Shown here piece after piece: positions 36,781 through 45,021 of a stretch of 64,000 bases of DNA (the stretch's first letter is position 1; every line of letters starts with the position of its first letter). This DNA is from Phytohabitans houttuyneae (lineage in GTDB: Bacteria > Actinomycetota > Actinomycetes > Mycobacteriales > Micromonosporaceae). Made by a program: the position numbers and the translations under genes. Under the pieces are notes generated by a model. That model ran no database searches, was not told the origin of the DNA, and was given only the letters and a program-made list of their open reading frames with translations. The stretch is from positions 2,967,001-3,031,000 of the forward strand of contig NZ_BLPF01000001.1 in assembly GCF_011764425.1 (NCBI RefSeq), in the 5' to 3' direction.

Positions 36781-36972
36781 GTGTTGACGAACTCTTGGCG
36801 CAAGAGCTCGCGCAGCTACAACAACGGTGACTGTGTGGAGGCGCGCCGTGACGCCACCACCGTCCAGATGCGAGACAGCAAGGACAGCGGAGGATCGGTG
36901 CTCGGTTTCCACCAAGACCGCTGGCAGGAGTTTTTGGAGGGTATCGCGCTGGGCGAGTTCGACCGCCGGTAG
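36781..36972 (+). CDS. DUF397 small protein, partner of the XRE regulator
   Basis: The 63-residue protein has the family pattern SWRKSSRSYNNGDCVEAR at the start, then VQMRDSKDSGG and a Trp-containing C-terminal helix (DRWQEFLEGIALGEFD). DUF397 proteins are encoded next to XRE-DUF5753 genes and several such pairs behave as regulator/antagonist couples. The gene starts at GTG, 18 bases after the restored end of the XRE gene, so they form one operon. Confidence 0.9.
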   Translation: MLTNSWRKSSRSYNNGDCVEARRDATTVQMRDSKDSGGSVLGFHQDRWQEFLEGIALGEFDRR

Positions 36973-36983
36973 CCCTTGGAGCG

Positions 36984-37010
36984 GGGAGTGCGGCCGGTCG
37001 CCGCACTCCC
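36984..37010. terminator. Terminator after the XRE/DUF397 operon
   Basis: An 11-bp perfect stem (GGGAGTGCGGC with GCCGCACTCCC) and 5-base loop CGGTC lie 12 bases after the DUF397 stop and before the convergent permease remnant. Confidence 0.85.
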
Positions 37011-37073
37011 GCAGTTCGTCTCAGGCGTATTTGTAGTGGGCGACCTCGTCTCGGAGAGCACGCCCGGAACGAC

Positions 37074-37576
37074 TCAGGCGTCGCGCCGCCTGAGGACGGC
37101 GTAGCCGGCCGCCACGATCGCCGCCGTCCACGCCACAAGCACAAGGCCGCCGGTCACGTCGCCGTCCGCCACGAACATGCCCCCGGCGACTCCCGGCAGG
37201 TAGTCGGAGACCGGATCGGGCACCACCATGGACAGGCCGACGACCGGATAGCGCCGGTCGAGTACTCCGAGGTGATCACCAGCATGGCGAGGGCGATCAG
37301 CGCGAACTGGGCGAGCGACACCGACGCCGCCGCCGGGTCCACGACCGACTGCAGGGTGGCGGTCGTGTCCCGCACCGCCTGCTCGTCTGGGTGCTCCAGG
37401 TCGTACGCGAAGTCGTTGCCGAGCAGGAAGGCGGTGCAGCCCATCAGCAGCAGGCTGCTCGCGAGGCACCACCACGTGGAGCGCACCGTCCAGAGCTTCA
37501 CCCATTCGGCACCCGCCGTCGCCGGGCCGCCGCGGAAACGTGGAGCGGAGCCGAGCGTCTTCGTTGGCTGGCTCAA
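37074..37576 (-). pseudogene. ABC-2 type permease, internally deleted and frameshifted
   Basis: From a TTG start overlapping the ATPase stop, the first frame reads SAPRFRGGPATAGAEWVKLW, two membrane helices and ITSEYSTGAIR. The intact permease at 58502 continues at the matching GEYGSGLIR for about 130 more residues. Here the sequence jumps within about 15 bases to another frame that encodes only the family's end (PDPVSDYLPGVAG, a last helix and VLRRRDA). About 350-400 bases are therefore missing near 37235-37250. The exporter should be non-functional unless another permease substitutes. Confidence 0.8.
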
Positions 37577-38496
37577 CGTCCCTCCCCCGGCACCGGCGTG
37601 GCGTACTCGACGCTCGCCGCGGTCAGCTCCAGATACGCCTCCTCCAAGGACGCGTCCCGCCGGCTCAGCTCGTGCAGGCGCACCCCCGCCTCGTACGCCA
37701 GGTCGCCGATGCGCTCGAGCCCCGCTCCGGTGACGGTGAGCTCGTCGGGGCCGGTGTGGCGTACCGCTATCGCCGCGGCCGCCAGCCGGTAGCGCAGGGC
37801 CTCCGCCTCGGGGGTGCGCACCCGGATGGCCGTGGTCGAACTGCCCGCGATCACCTCGGCGATCGGCGCGTCCCGGATGATCCGGCCCTTGCCGATCACG
37901 ACGAGGTGGTCGGCGGTCTGCTGCATCTCGCTCATGAGGTGGCTGGAGACGAAGACCGTGCGCCCCTCGGCGGCCAGCGCCCGCATGAGCTGGCGCACCC
38001 AGCGCACTCCGTCGGGATCGAGCCCGTTGACCGGCTCGTCGAAGATCAGCACCTCGGGGTCGCCGAGCAGCGCCTCCGCGATGCCGAGCCGCTGGCTCAT
38101 GCCGAGCGAGAAGCCGCCGGCCCGCTTGCGCGCCACGTGACTGAGGCCGACCGTCTCCAGGACCTCGCCCACCCGCCGCTCCGGTATGCCGTTGCTGCGC
38201 GCCATCGCCCGCAGGTGGTTGCGCGCGCTGCGGCCGGGGTGCACCGCGCGGGCGTCGAGCAGCGCACCCACTGTCCGAAGTGGATCCCTCAGCTCCGCGT
38301 ACGGCTTGCCGTTGACGAGCGCGCTGCCCGCCGTGGGGCGGTCCAGGCCGAGAATCATGCGGATGGTGGTGGACTTGCCCGAGCCGTTCGGCCCGAGAAA
38401 GCCGGTAACCCGGCCCGGCGCGATCCTCAGCGAGATGTCGTGCACCGCCGTGGTCGCGCCGTACCGTTTCGTCAGTCCGGTCACGGTGATGGTCAT
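37573..38496 (-). CDS. ABC transporter ATP-binding protein (ABC-2 exporter type)
   Basis: The 307-residue ATPase has Walker A GPNGSGKSTTIRMILGL, signature FSLGMSQRLGIAEALLGDPE, Walker B VLIFDEPVNGLDPDG and a C-terminal domain ending in ASLEEAYLELT, the mark of the bacitracin/BcrA-like and drug exporter group. Its stop overlaps the TTG start of the permease, which is deleted internally. A close paralogue with an intact permease is at 59278. The upstream region contains the palindrome at 38556. Confidence 0.9.
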   Translation of the reverse strand: MTITVTGLTKRYGATTAVHDISLRIAPGRVTGFLGPNGSGKSTTIRMILGLDRPTAGSALVNGKPYAELRDPLRTVGALLDARAVHPGRSARNHLRAMARSNGIPERRVGEVLETVGLSHVARKRAGGFSLGMSQRLGIAEALLGDPEVLIFDEPVNGLDPDGVRWVRQLMRALAAEGRTVFVSSHLMSEMQQTADHLVVIGKGRIIRDAPIAEVIAGSSTTAIRVRTPEAEALRYRLAAAAIAVRHTGPDELTVTGAGLERIGDLAYEAGVRLHELSRRDASLEEAYLELTAASVEYATPVPGEGR

Positions 38497-38555
38497 ACGG
38501 CCGACGCTACGAACGGCGGGCGCCCCACCGCAGGGCCCGATCGTCACCCCCTCAC

Positions 38556-38571
38556 CCTGACTTTCGTCAGG
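38556..38571. promoter_or_regulatory. Palindromic box CCTGAC-TTTC-GTCAGG upstream of the HRP1-like gene
   Basis: Six-base perfect arms with a 4-base spacer lie 59 bases from the ABC ATPase start (38496, minus) and 138 bases from the CBS gene start (38710, plus). The box and part of its left flank are shared with 34082-34099. The GAC-N4-GTC core has the same spacing as the mycobacterial DosR box. Confidence 0.6.
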
Positions 38572-38709
38572 TGGCCCGGCTTCCAGCTTTGCCCTTCGCG
38601 GGCCTGGCGCGGCGGCTACGGTGAGGGCTGAGGCGCTCCGCCTCGGGCAGTGCGCGAGCGCCGTTCGTCCGCCGGCCTCGGCGACGCGGCCGGAGGAAGG
38701 AGAGGCACC

Positions 38710-39138
38710 ATGAGCACAGCTCGCGACATCATGCATGCGGGAGCCGAGTGCATCAGCGAGGACGAGACGCTGGCCAACGCGGCCCGGATGATGCGGGACA
38801 TGCGCGTGGGCGCCCTGCCCATCTGCGGCAAGGACGACCGCCTGCACGGCATCATCACCGACCGCGACATCGTGATCCGGTGCATCGCCGAGGGTGGCGA
38901 CCCGCGCAAGATGACCGCACGCGAGATGGCGCAGGGCACGCCCATCTGGGTCGACGTGGACGCCGACCAGGACGAGGTGCTGCGCCTGATGGAGAGCAAC
39001 AAGATCCGCCGCCTGCCGGTGATGGAGGGGCAGCGCATCGTCGGCATGATCAGCGAAGCGGACCTCGCGGTGCACCTCGACGAGCACCGCCTTCACCACT
39101 TTGCCGAGAGCATCTACTCGGCTCAGCCCACCAGCTGA
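38710..39138 (+). CDS. hrp1: HRP1-like protein with two CBS domains
   Basis: The 142-residue protein consists of two CBS domains (about 8-62 and 75-130). Its sequence (TARDIMHAGAECISEDETL, GALPICGKDDRLHGIITDRD, RRLPVMEGQRIVGMISEADL) closely follows mycobacterial hypoxic response protein 1 (Rv2626c, 143 residues), a DosR-regulon member of unclear biochemical role. The Cys in PICGKDD is kept. A strong GGAGGAAGGAG ribosome site precedes the ATG. The upstream palindrome supports control by a NarL-type regulator. Confidence 0.88.
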   Translation: MSTARDIMHAGAECISEDETLANAARMMRDMRVGALPICGKDDRLHGIITDRDIVIRCIAEGGDPRKMTAREMAQGTPIWVDVDADQDEVLRLMESNKIRRLPVMEGQRIVGMISEADLAVHLDEHRLHHFAESIYSAQPTS

Positions 39139-39148
39139 CGGCGCCCGG

Positions 39149-39173
39149 CGGGGGCGCGGCCGCCGCGCCCCCG
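39149..39173. terminator. Bidirectional terminator between CBS and VOC genes
   Basis: CGGGGGCGCGGC and GCCGCGCCCCCG are perfect complements separated by one base, and flanking CTGACG/CGTCAG can extend the structure across a bulge. It separates two convergent genes. Confidence 0.75.
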
Positions 39174-39539
39174 TCAGCGCTCCTGCATGAGCCCCAGCTT
39201 GTGCCCGTCGGGGTCGGCGAAAAACGACATCCACAGCTCGGTGGCGCCGTCGCGGTGCACGACGTGCGGCGTCCCGAATGACTCGACGCCCGCCGCGACA
39301 AGGCGCGCGTGCTCCGCCTCGATGTCGTCGACGCGGAAGTAGAGCGTGCAGCGGCTCGCGAACTCCTCGGACTCCGGGACGCCGAGGTAGAGCCGCACGT
39401 CGCCGCTCGCGAAGAACGCCATCGGCTGGCCCTGCACCTGGAAGAGCAGCGGGATGCCCAGCACGTCACGGTAGAACCCCACCGAACGGTCGATGTCTCG
39501 GACGCTGATGTGGATCTGGGCCACCGGACCGAGCGCCAT
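39174..39539 (-). CDS. VOC-family (glyoxalase/dioxygenase-like) protein
   Basis: The 121-residue protein has two beta-alpha-beta-beta-beta units (IHISVRDIDRSVGFYRDVLG; YFRVDDIEAEHARLVAAG) and FFADPDGHKLGLMQE at the end. A metal site would use His11 and the C-terminal Glu. Such proteins act as lyases, dioxygenases or drug-binding proteins. GGGAGG lies 5-6 bases before ATG 39539. It is divergent from the MarR gene by 44 bases and is the likely target of that regulator. Confidence 0.85.
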   Translation of the reverse strand: MALGPVAQIHISVRDIDRSVGFYRDVLGIPLLFQVQGQPMAFFASGDVRLYLGVPESEEFASRCTLYFRVDDIEAEHARLVAAGVESFGTPHVVHRDGATELWMSFFADPDGHKLGLMQER

Positions 39540-39560
39540 GGCCACCTCCCGGGCGAGTGC

Positions 39561-39588
39561 TTAACTGTGGTAAAAGGTTAACCATGGT
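39561..39588. promoter_or_regulatory. Repeated TTAAC(T/C)(G/A)TGGT sites, candidate MarR operator
   Basis: TTAACTGTGGT (39561-39571) is repeated as TTAACCATGGT (39578-39588), which overlaps the MarR start codon; GGTTAACC (39576-39583) is a perfect palindrome. The sites fill the short gap between the divergent VOC and MarR genes. Confidence 0.55.
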
Positions 39589-40054
39589 GAAGCAGTCGGG
39601 GCAAGCACGGCTGCCCGCCCGCCCCGCCGGCGTGCCCGCCGACGAGCGCCACGAGACGGCCAACCTGTTGCACTCCGCGGCGTTGCGCCTGCTGCGCGCG
39701 GCGCGCACGCACGACGCCGGCATGGACCTCGACGGCCCACGCGCCTCGCTGCTGTCCGTCGTCGTCTTCGCCGGCCCGCAGCCGGTCACCCGCCTGGCCG
39801 CGATCGAGCAGGTCTCACCGCCCGCGATCACCAAGCTCGTCGCCGCCCTGGAGGCCGACGGCCTGGTGGTCCGCGAGCGCTCCGCGACGGACCGCCGAGT
39901 GGTGCTGGTCACGCCGACGGCGGCGGGCAGGCGCCTGCTGGAGCGCGGCCGGGCGGCGCGGGTGCGCGCGGTGGCCGCCCTGCTGGAAGGCGCCTCCGCC
40001 CGCGACCTGGCCACCCTGCGCCGCGCCGCCCAGCTGATCGCCGCCCGCATCTGA
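39584..40054 (+). CDS. MarR-family transcriptional regulator
   Basis: The 156-residue protein has the MarR winged helix (PQPVTRLAAIEQVSPPAITK, LVAALEADGLVVRERSATDR) flanked by dimerisation helices. The start at ATG 39584 lies inside the second operator-like repeat, suggesting autorepression. The divergent VOC gene is the probable regulon partner. It converges on the RNA methylase gene across the dispersed repeat. Confidence 0.9.
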   Translation: MVKQSGQARLPARPAGVPADERHETANLLHSAALRLLRAARTHDAGMDLDGPRASLLSVVVFAGPQPVTRLAAIEQVSPPAITKLVAALEADGLVVRERSATDRRVVLVTPTAAGRRLLERGRAARVRAVAALLEGASARDLATLRRAAQLIAARI

Positions 40055-40093
40055 AGAGCGCCGATCCAGGCATGGATCTGCCCGCGCCCGTGT

Positions 40094-40192
40094 CACCTGC
40101 GGACCGCATGCTCCCGCGGGCACCGCTCCGGCCGGCGGCTCGCCAGGGCTCGCCGAAACCCCCGCCCTCCGCTGCCGGGCCCGCGCGCCAAG
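40094..40192. repeat. Dispersed 99-bp intergenic repeat, copy 2
   Basis: The stretch matches 7684-7782 at 93 of 99 positions, same orientation, no gaps. It occupies most of the gap between the convergent MarR and methylase genes and ends 18 bases from the methylase stop codon. Confidence 0.75.
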
Positions 40193-40210
40193 ACCCGCCG
40201 CAGGCACGGG

Positions 40211-41197
40211 TCACGGCGGGGCGGCCGCGACCACGATCTGCGCTTCGGCACCGGACAGGCGGATCGGGTAGCGGGCCAGCACCGGCCAGGGCGCCGGCGC
40301 GTGGAGCAGTGCGACAAGGCGGCCGCCCGGCCGGAGGACGCGGCGCGCCTCGGACCACAGGCGGGACGGGTCCGTGGCGAGCGCGCCCGTGGCCGGGACC
40401 TGGCGGTCCCAGGGCGGGTTCACCACGATGCGGTCCACAGTGGATGCCCGCAGTGGGAGGGCGGCGGCGTCGGCGTGGAGCCAGCGGGCGGCCAGTGCGC
40501 CCGCGTTGGCTGTCGCCGCGCGCAGGGCGGCCGGGTCCGCGTCCACACCCAGCAGGCGGGCGCCGGTGCCGCCGGCCTCGATCAGGAGCGTGCCGGCGCC
40601 ACAGCACGGGTCGAGCACCACGTCGCCCGGCGCGACGGCGGCGAGCCGGACCATCGCCGCGGCCACCGGCGGGTGCAGCGTGCCGGGCACGCCCACCCGC
40701 TTGTAGTCACGCCGGTGACTCGGCCGGTCGCCCGGGCGCACCGCAACCGTGGCCCGCTTGCCCTCGATCGTCACCCGCCACGAGGTGGTGCCGGGTGGTG
40801 GGCGCACCCCGCCGCGCCGCGAGTGGTACGGCACGCCGAGCACCCTCGACAGGTGCACCCCGACGGCGTCCTCGACGTCGTACCGGCCGAAGCGGCGCGC
40901 GCCCACGACCGTGGCGGAGACGTCGAGCGGCCGGCGGGGTGCCCATGAGAGGTCGCCCAGCTCACCCAGGCGGCGGAGGTCTTCTTTCGTGTGGCCGATC
41001 CCGTGGATGACGGCGGCCACGAGCAGTACGTCGTCGGCGGTGGGCAGGGCACGGATCGCGGCAGCCGCATCCAGCGAGGTGAAGTGCACCTCGCGGTGGC
41101 CGATCAGGTCGACCTGACCGAGCCCGCGCTCGCGGATCTCGGTGGCGACCAGGGTCTCCATGCCTCGCACCGTCCGCGCCAGGAGGCGCGCGTGCAT
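40211..41197 (-). CDS. RNA/DNA methylase, UPF0020/TRM11-like (NPPW motif)
   Basis: The 328-residue protein has an N-terminal RNA-binding-like region (about 1-160, THUMP-like with RRFGRYDVEDAVGVHLSRVL) and a C-terminal Rossmann methyltransferase with the SAM motif DPCCGAGTLLIEAG, LLGVDADPAAL and the amino-methylating tetrad NPPW. Relatives methylate guanosine N2 in tRNA or rRNA. The SHRRDYKRVGVPGTLHPPVA segment is typical of the family. GGGAGAAG lies 5 bases before the ATG. Confidence 0.87.
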   Translation of the reverse strand: MHARLLARTVRGMETLVATEIRERGLGQVDLIGHREVHFTSLDAAAAIRALPTADDVLLVAAVIHGIGHTKEDLRRLGELGDLSWAPRRPLDVSATVVGARRFGRYDVEDAVGVHLSRVLGVPYHSRRGGVRPPPGTTSWRVTIEGKRATVAVRPGDRPSHRRDYKRVGVPGTLHPPVAAAMVRLAAVAPGDVVLDPCCGAGTLLIEAGGTGARLLGVDADPAALRAATANAGALAARWLHADAAALPLRASTVDRIVVNPPWDRQVPATGALATDPSRLWSEARRVLRPGGRLVALLHAPAPWPVLARYPIRLSGAEAQIVVAAAPP

Positions 41198-41347
41198 CGT
41201 TCTTCTCCCGCGGCAGGACCCGGGACGGCACGTCGCCGCCCCGCATCACCGGCGGTGGGGTCAGGCCCGCGACCCGCAGGTGGGGTCAGCGGGCGAGGAA
41301 GAAGAACGTCACAGGCCCACGTTAGCGGCGGGCGGAAGCGATATTTC

Positions 41348-42103
41348 TCAGCCCTCGACCGGCACGCTCGCCACCAGCGGCGCGGTCGGCGTCTTCGAGC
41401 CGGTATCGGGCTCGATCGTGACGCCGAGCGTGTCCATGCCGCGGATCCTGTCGATGAGCTTGGTCGCGCCGCCCTCGCCGGGCGTGAGCACGCCCCGCGA
41501 GTCGGGTCCGCCGCTGGTGACGGCCCACAGCTGGTACGCACGGTCGTCGCCGGGCGGCCGCGCACCCGAGAGCATGACAACACCCTCGTCCAAGCTCTCG
41601 GAGAGCACCATCGTGATCTGGCCGCCCCCGGTGACCGGCGCGGAACGCAGCCGCGCGTCGGACGCGGCGAGCACCGCCTCGACCCGGGTCGCCTCGGCGC
41701 GCAGGGCCTCGGCGGTGGCGCGCTCATCCCGTACCCGCTGCTCTTGAGCGATGTAGGAAACCGTGCCCGTGCCCGCGGCAAGGACCACGGCGGCGGCCGC
41801 GGCGGCCACGATCGGACCCCGCCGCCACCCGGCGGAGGGCGAGGTGGCGCGGGCCTTGCGGTCCGGGCGCTCGGCGGCCACCTGCCGGGTCTGGCGGATC
41901 TCGGCGAGCACGTTGTCCCGCAGGCGGGGCGGGGGCACCGACCATGCGCCGTCGGCCAGCCGCGCGGCGGTCTCCCGCAGCTCGGCGACGTCGTGCGCGC
42001 AGGACTCGCAGCCGGCGAGGTGGCGGGCGAAGGCGGCCCGCTCGACGTCGTCGAGAGCGTGCAGCGCGTACGCCCCCGCGAGCGCGTGGACGTCCGTCGT
42101 CAT
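41348..42103 (-). CDS. rskA: Anti-sigma factor, RskA-like
   Basis: The 251-residue protein has an N-terminal zinc-type anti-sigma domain (RHLAGCESCAHDVAEL, the HxxxCxxC motif), one membrane helix (about 99-120) and an extracytoplasmic RskA domain (GGQITMVLSESLDEGVVMLS, YQLWAVTSGGPDSRG). It should hold the SigK-like factor at the membrane until regulated proteolysis releases it. The ATG overlaps the sigma stop (ATGA), as is usual for such pairs. Confidence 0.88.
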   Translation of the reverse strand: MTTDVHALAGAYALHALDDVERAAFARHLAGCESCAHDVAELRETAARLADGAWSVPPPRLRDNVLAEIRQTRQVAAERPDRKARATSPSAGWRRGPIVAAAAAAVVLAAGTGTVSYIAQEQRVRDERATAEALRAEATRVEAVLAASDARLRSAPVTGGGQITMVLSESLDEGVVMLSGARPPGDDRAYQLWAVTSGGPDSRGVLTPGEGGATKLIDRIRGMDTLGVTIEPDTGSKTPTAPLVASVPVEG

Positions 42104-42722
42104 GCTGTCACTTCCACGCCCAGGCAGTCGCGCAGCCGGATCAGCCCGTCGCGCATGCGCGTCTTGATGGTGGGCAGCGCGGTGCCGAGCATCTCGGCGA
42201 CCTCGCGGTACGTGTACCCCCGTAGTAGGCGAGCGTGATCGCCTCGCGCTGCAGGCCGGTGAGGGTCTGGATGCACCGCCGCACCTGCTGCTGCTCCAGG
42301 TGTGCGGTGGCCTGGTCGACCACCTCGTCGTACGGCGTCTCGCCCTGCGCGGCGGCCAGCTTGCGGGCCCGCTCGGCGCCGGCCTGCTCGGAACGCACGC
42401 GGTCGACGGCCCGGCGGTGGGCGATCGTGAAGATCCACGCGGTGGCCGAACCCCGCTCCGGGTCGAAGCGACCGGCGGTGCGCCACACCTCGACGAGCAC
42501 CTCCTGCGCCACCTCCTCGGCCTGGGCGGGGTCGCGCACGACGCGCCGGGCCAGCCCGTACACCCGGGCGGCCACGAGGTCGTAGAGGCGCGTGAACGCG
42601 GCCTCGTCACCCCGCGCGACCGCGCGCAGCAGCTCGTTGGCCTCCGTGGAAGGGTCAGGCGGCGTGGGTACGGCCGACAGGTGCTCCGCCCGACGCAACC
42701 CTTCGTTGGCGCCGTCGCTCAT
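42100..42722 (-). pseudogene. sigK: ECF sigma factor, SigK-like, with apparent one-base frameshift
   Basis: Region 2 is intact (LYDLVAARVYGLARRVVRDP, AEEVAQEVLVEVWRTAGRFD), as is most of the linker up to QREAITLAYYGG. There the frame shifts: the natural region 4 (YTYREVAEMLGTALPTIKTR) continues in the next frame to the expected stop at 42100. The switch sits in a run of five C on the plus strand (42217-42221); a sixth would restore the gene. A coupled and intact rskA argues that this is a sequencing or assembly error rather than decay. Confidence 0.8.
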
Positions 42723-42963
42723 GAATGCCAGCCTCTCGCCGATCATCTGCGCGCCCATATCGGTACTTCGGAGCCGTAGGGTACAGGGATTGCCCGATCG
42801 ATTATTACCAACCTGTTTCCGCAGCGCGCATATCGTCCACTTAGCCTCTGCGTAGCCTTCCGGAGGGTGGACGCGGCCGTAAGACTCGCGGAAACTATGC
42901 CGGAACTCCCTGTAGTTCGAACTCCCAGCCGCCTCCAAATCAAACTCCCTCAGAGGACCGCTC

Positions 42964-45021
42964 ATGGGCGAGCCGATTCTGGTGGTAGATGTCGGCACAT
43001 TTGCCACCCGCGTCGCTCTGGTCGTCGGTGACCAGTCCGGGCTCCTGCGCGAGCCGGGCACCGGCAGCCTCGTCTGGCCCTCGTCGGTGTGCCTCGACGA
43101 CGCCGGCTGCCTGGTCGGCACCGCCGCCGAGCGGCGCAAGCGGGCCATCCCGCGGCGCTACATCGACGGGCCGCGGCGAGCGGTCGACGCGCAGGCCTCG
43201 ATGTGGCTGGACGGGCGGGAGGTCACCGGTGGCGAGGCGCTGGCCGCCTACCTGACGGCCGTGCGAGGCGAGGCCCGCCAGCAGTACGGCGCGGAGGTCC
43301 ACCGCGTGACGCTCACCACACCCGCGGCGTACCTGACCGGAGACCCTCGCCGAGACGTGCTCACCGCCGCGGGCGAGGCGGCCGGTTTCTCCTATGTGGA
43401 GCTTGTCTCGAGCGCGGTGGCGGTCGCGCTCGACCCGGAGACCGGTGGCGGGCTGCCGGGCGGCGCGCTGGTGCTGGCCTGCACGCTGGGCGCCACCTGG
43501 ACGGCGTCGCTGGTGCAGGTGCGGGGCAACCACACTGTCCAGCTTGCACAGGAGACCTCGGCCGCCGGCCACGACCTCGACGCCGTCTTGATCAATGACC
43601 TCCGCTCCGAGGGGCGTGCCTGGCTGGAGCCCTTGCTCGCCGCGCCGGGCGACGCCGGCCTGCGGGCCTACTACGACGCCGTCGACTTCGTGCGGCGGCT
43701 CAAGCACCAGCTCGCCGACGCCGAGGAGGTTTCCGACCACCTCACGCCGATCAGCCCGCCGTACCGGCTGACCCGCGAGTGGCTGGCCGCGTTCGCCGAC
43801 CCGGCGCTGCGCTGGCTGGCGGCGAGCTGCCACACCGTGCTCGCCGCGGCCGGCGCCGCACCGTCCGACCTGGGCGCGGTCGTGCTCGCCGGCGGCGGTG
43901 CGCGGATGCCGGCGGCCGAGCACACCCTCCGCGCGACGCTCGGCCACCCGGTGCGCCGGGCCGCCGATCCGGAGCTCGGCGTGGTCCGCGGCGCCGCCCG
44001 GTGGTCGATCGGCGCGCTCAGCCGCGCGGTGCCCGCCGAGCGGCCGAGCTGGCGGATCGAGCCCGTGGCGTGGGACATTCCGGGCGGCCGGGGCGAGCTG
44101 GTGCGGTGGGTGGTCGGCGAAGGCGAGGCCTACCAGGCTGGCGCCGTCGTCGCTCGCGTGCGGGCGCCGGACGACCGGGTGTTCGACCTGGTGGCGCCCC
44201 AGGCCGGCACGCTGCTCGCCCATCGGGCCGCCGCCGGCCAGCAGGTCGGCCCGGTGCTCGTCGCCGCCGCGGCCAAGACACCCAAAGCGCTCGCCGAGCA
44301 CCCGCCTCCCCACCAGCACCGGCTCGACGTCGCCGGCTCGTGGCTGCTGACCCCCGACCGGCAGCGGCTCGTCGAGTGCGACGGTGCCGGGCGGTACGTG
44401 CGGTACCGCACCGTCGGCGACCCCACCGTGACCGGCGAGTTCGTCCCCGAGGCAAGTGGCGCCACACCGGTGGGCGGCCGGGTGTTCGTCGGGCCGGACG
44501 GGCGGCTCTGCCTGGTCTCCTGGGACTCGGAGAGCTGGTTCCGCGTCTGGGATCTGGAGAGCGGCGGCCTGGTGACCCGGTTCCGCGACCCGGCCGGCGC
44601 CTCCGACGTGCGGGTCAACGAGGTCGAGTGGCGGCTGGCCACCGAGGCCGGCGGCAAGGCGGTGGGCCGCTACCGCCGGGCCACCTACACGATCTGGGAC
44701 CTGCGCACGGGTGACCGCCTCGACAAGGTCTCCGACGACGCGTGGACCCGCCGCCACCCCGACTACTCCAGCCGCAGCCGCGGTCAGGGCTTCGGCACCA
44801 CGGTCGCCAGCCCCGACGGGCAGCTGCGCGCGGCCACGCTGGAGGCGAGCGACGGCTCGTGGGTGCTGCTGGTGCACGACGTCGCGACCGAGCAGGAGGT
44901 GTTCCGGGCGGGCGAGCGGCCGGACCGCAAGGCGCTGGCCGGGTTCAGCGCCGATGGGCGCCACCTGCTCGCCAGCTGGGAGTCCGAGGGCAGGAGCCTG
45001 GTCGATGTCTGGCATGTTTGA
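42964..45021 (+). CDS. Hsp70-like protein with lipoyl-like and WD40-like C-terminal parts
   Basis: Residues 1-345 follow the Hsp70/actin ATPase fold: phosphate loop 1 is DVGTFATR, then TTPAAYLTGDPRR, and the adenosine loop VVLAGGGARMP. The second phosphate loop, normally DLGGGTFD, reads CTLGATWT, so ATP hydrolysis is doubtful. There is no peptide-binding domain. Residues about 365-435 resemble a biotinyl-lipoyl/hammerhead fold (GEGEAYQAGAVVARVRAPDD, PQAGTLLAHRAAAGQQVG), and about 455-685 a partial beta-propeller with VWDL and IWDL strand ends. The next gene overlaps and encodes a second, better-conserved Hsp70-like protein. Confidence 0.8.
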   Translation: MGEPILVVDVGTFATRVALVVGDQSGLLREPGTGSLVWPSSVCLDDAGCLVGTAAERRKRAIPRRYIDGPRRAVDAQASMWLDGREVTGGEALAAYLTAVRGEARQQYGAEVHRVTLTTPAAYLTGDPRRDVLTAAGEAAGFSYVELVSSAVAVALDPETGGGLPGGALVLACTLGATWTASLVQVRGNHTVQLAQETSAAGHDLDAVLINDLRSEGRAWLEPLLAAPGDAGLRAYYDAVDFVRRLKHQLADAEEVSDHLTPISPPYRLTREWLAAFADPALRWLAASCHTVLAAAGAAPSDLGAVVLAGGGARMPAAEHTLRATLGHPVRRAADPELGVVRGAARWSIGALSRAVPAERPSWRIEPVAWDIPGGRGELVRWVVGEGEAYQAGAVVARVRAPDDRVFDLVAPQAGTLLAHRAAAGQQVGPVLVAAAAKTPKALAEHPPPHQHRLDVAGSWLLTPDRQRLVECDGAGRYVRYRTVGDPTVTGEFVPEASGATPVGGRVFVGPDGRLCLVSWDSESWFRVWDLESGGLVTRFRDPAGASDVRVNEVEWRLATEAGGKAVGRYRRATYTIWDLRTGDRLDKVSDDAWTRRHPDYSSRSRGQGFGTTVASPDGQLRAATLEASDGSWVLLVHDVATEQEVFRAGERPDRKALAGFSADGRHLLASWESEGRSLVDVWHV

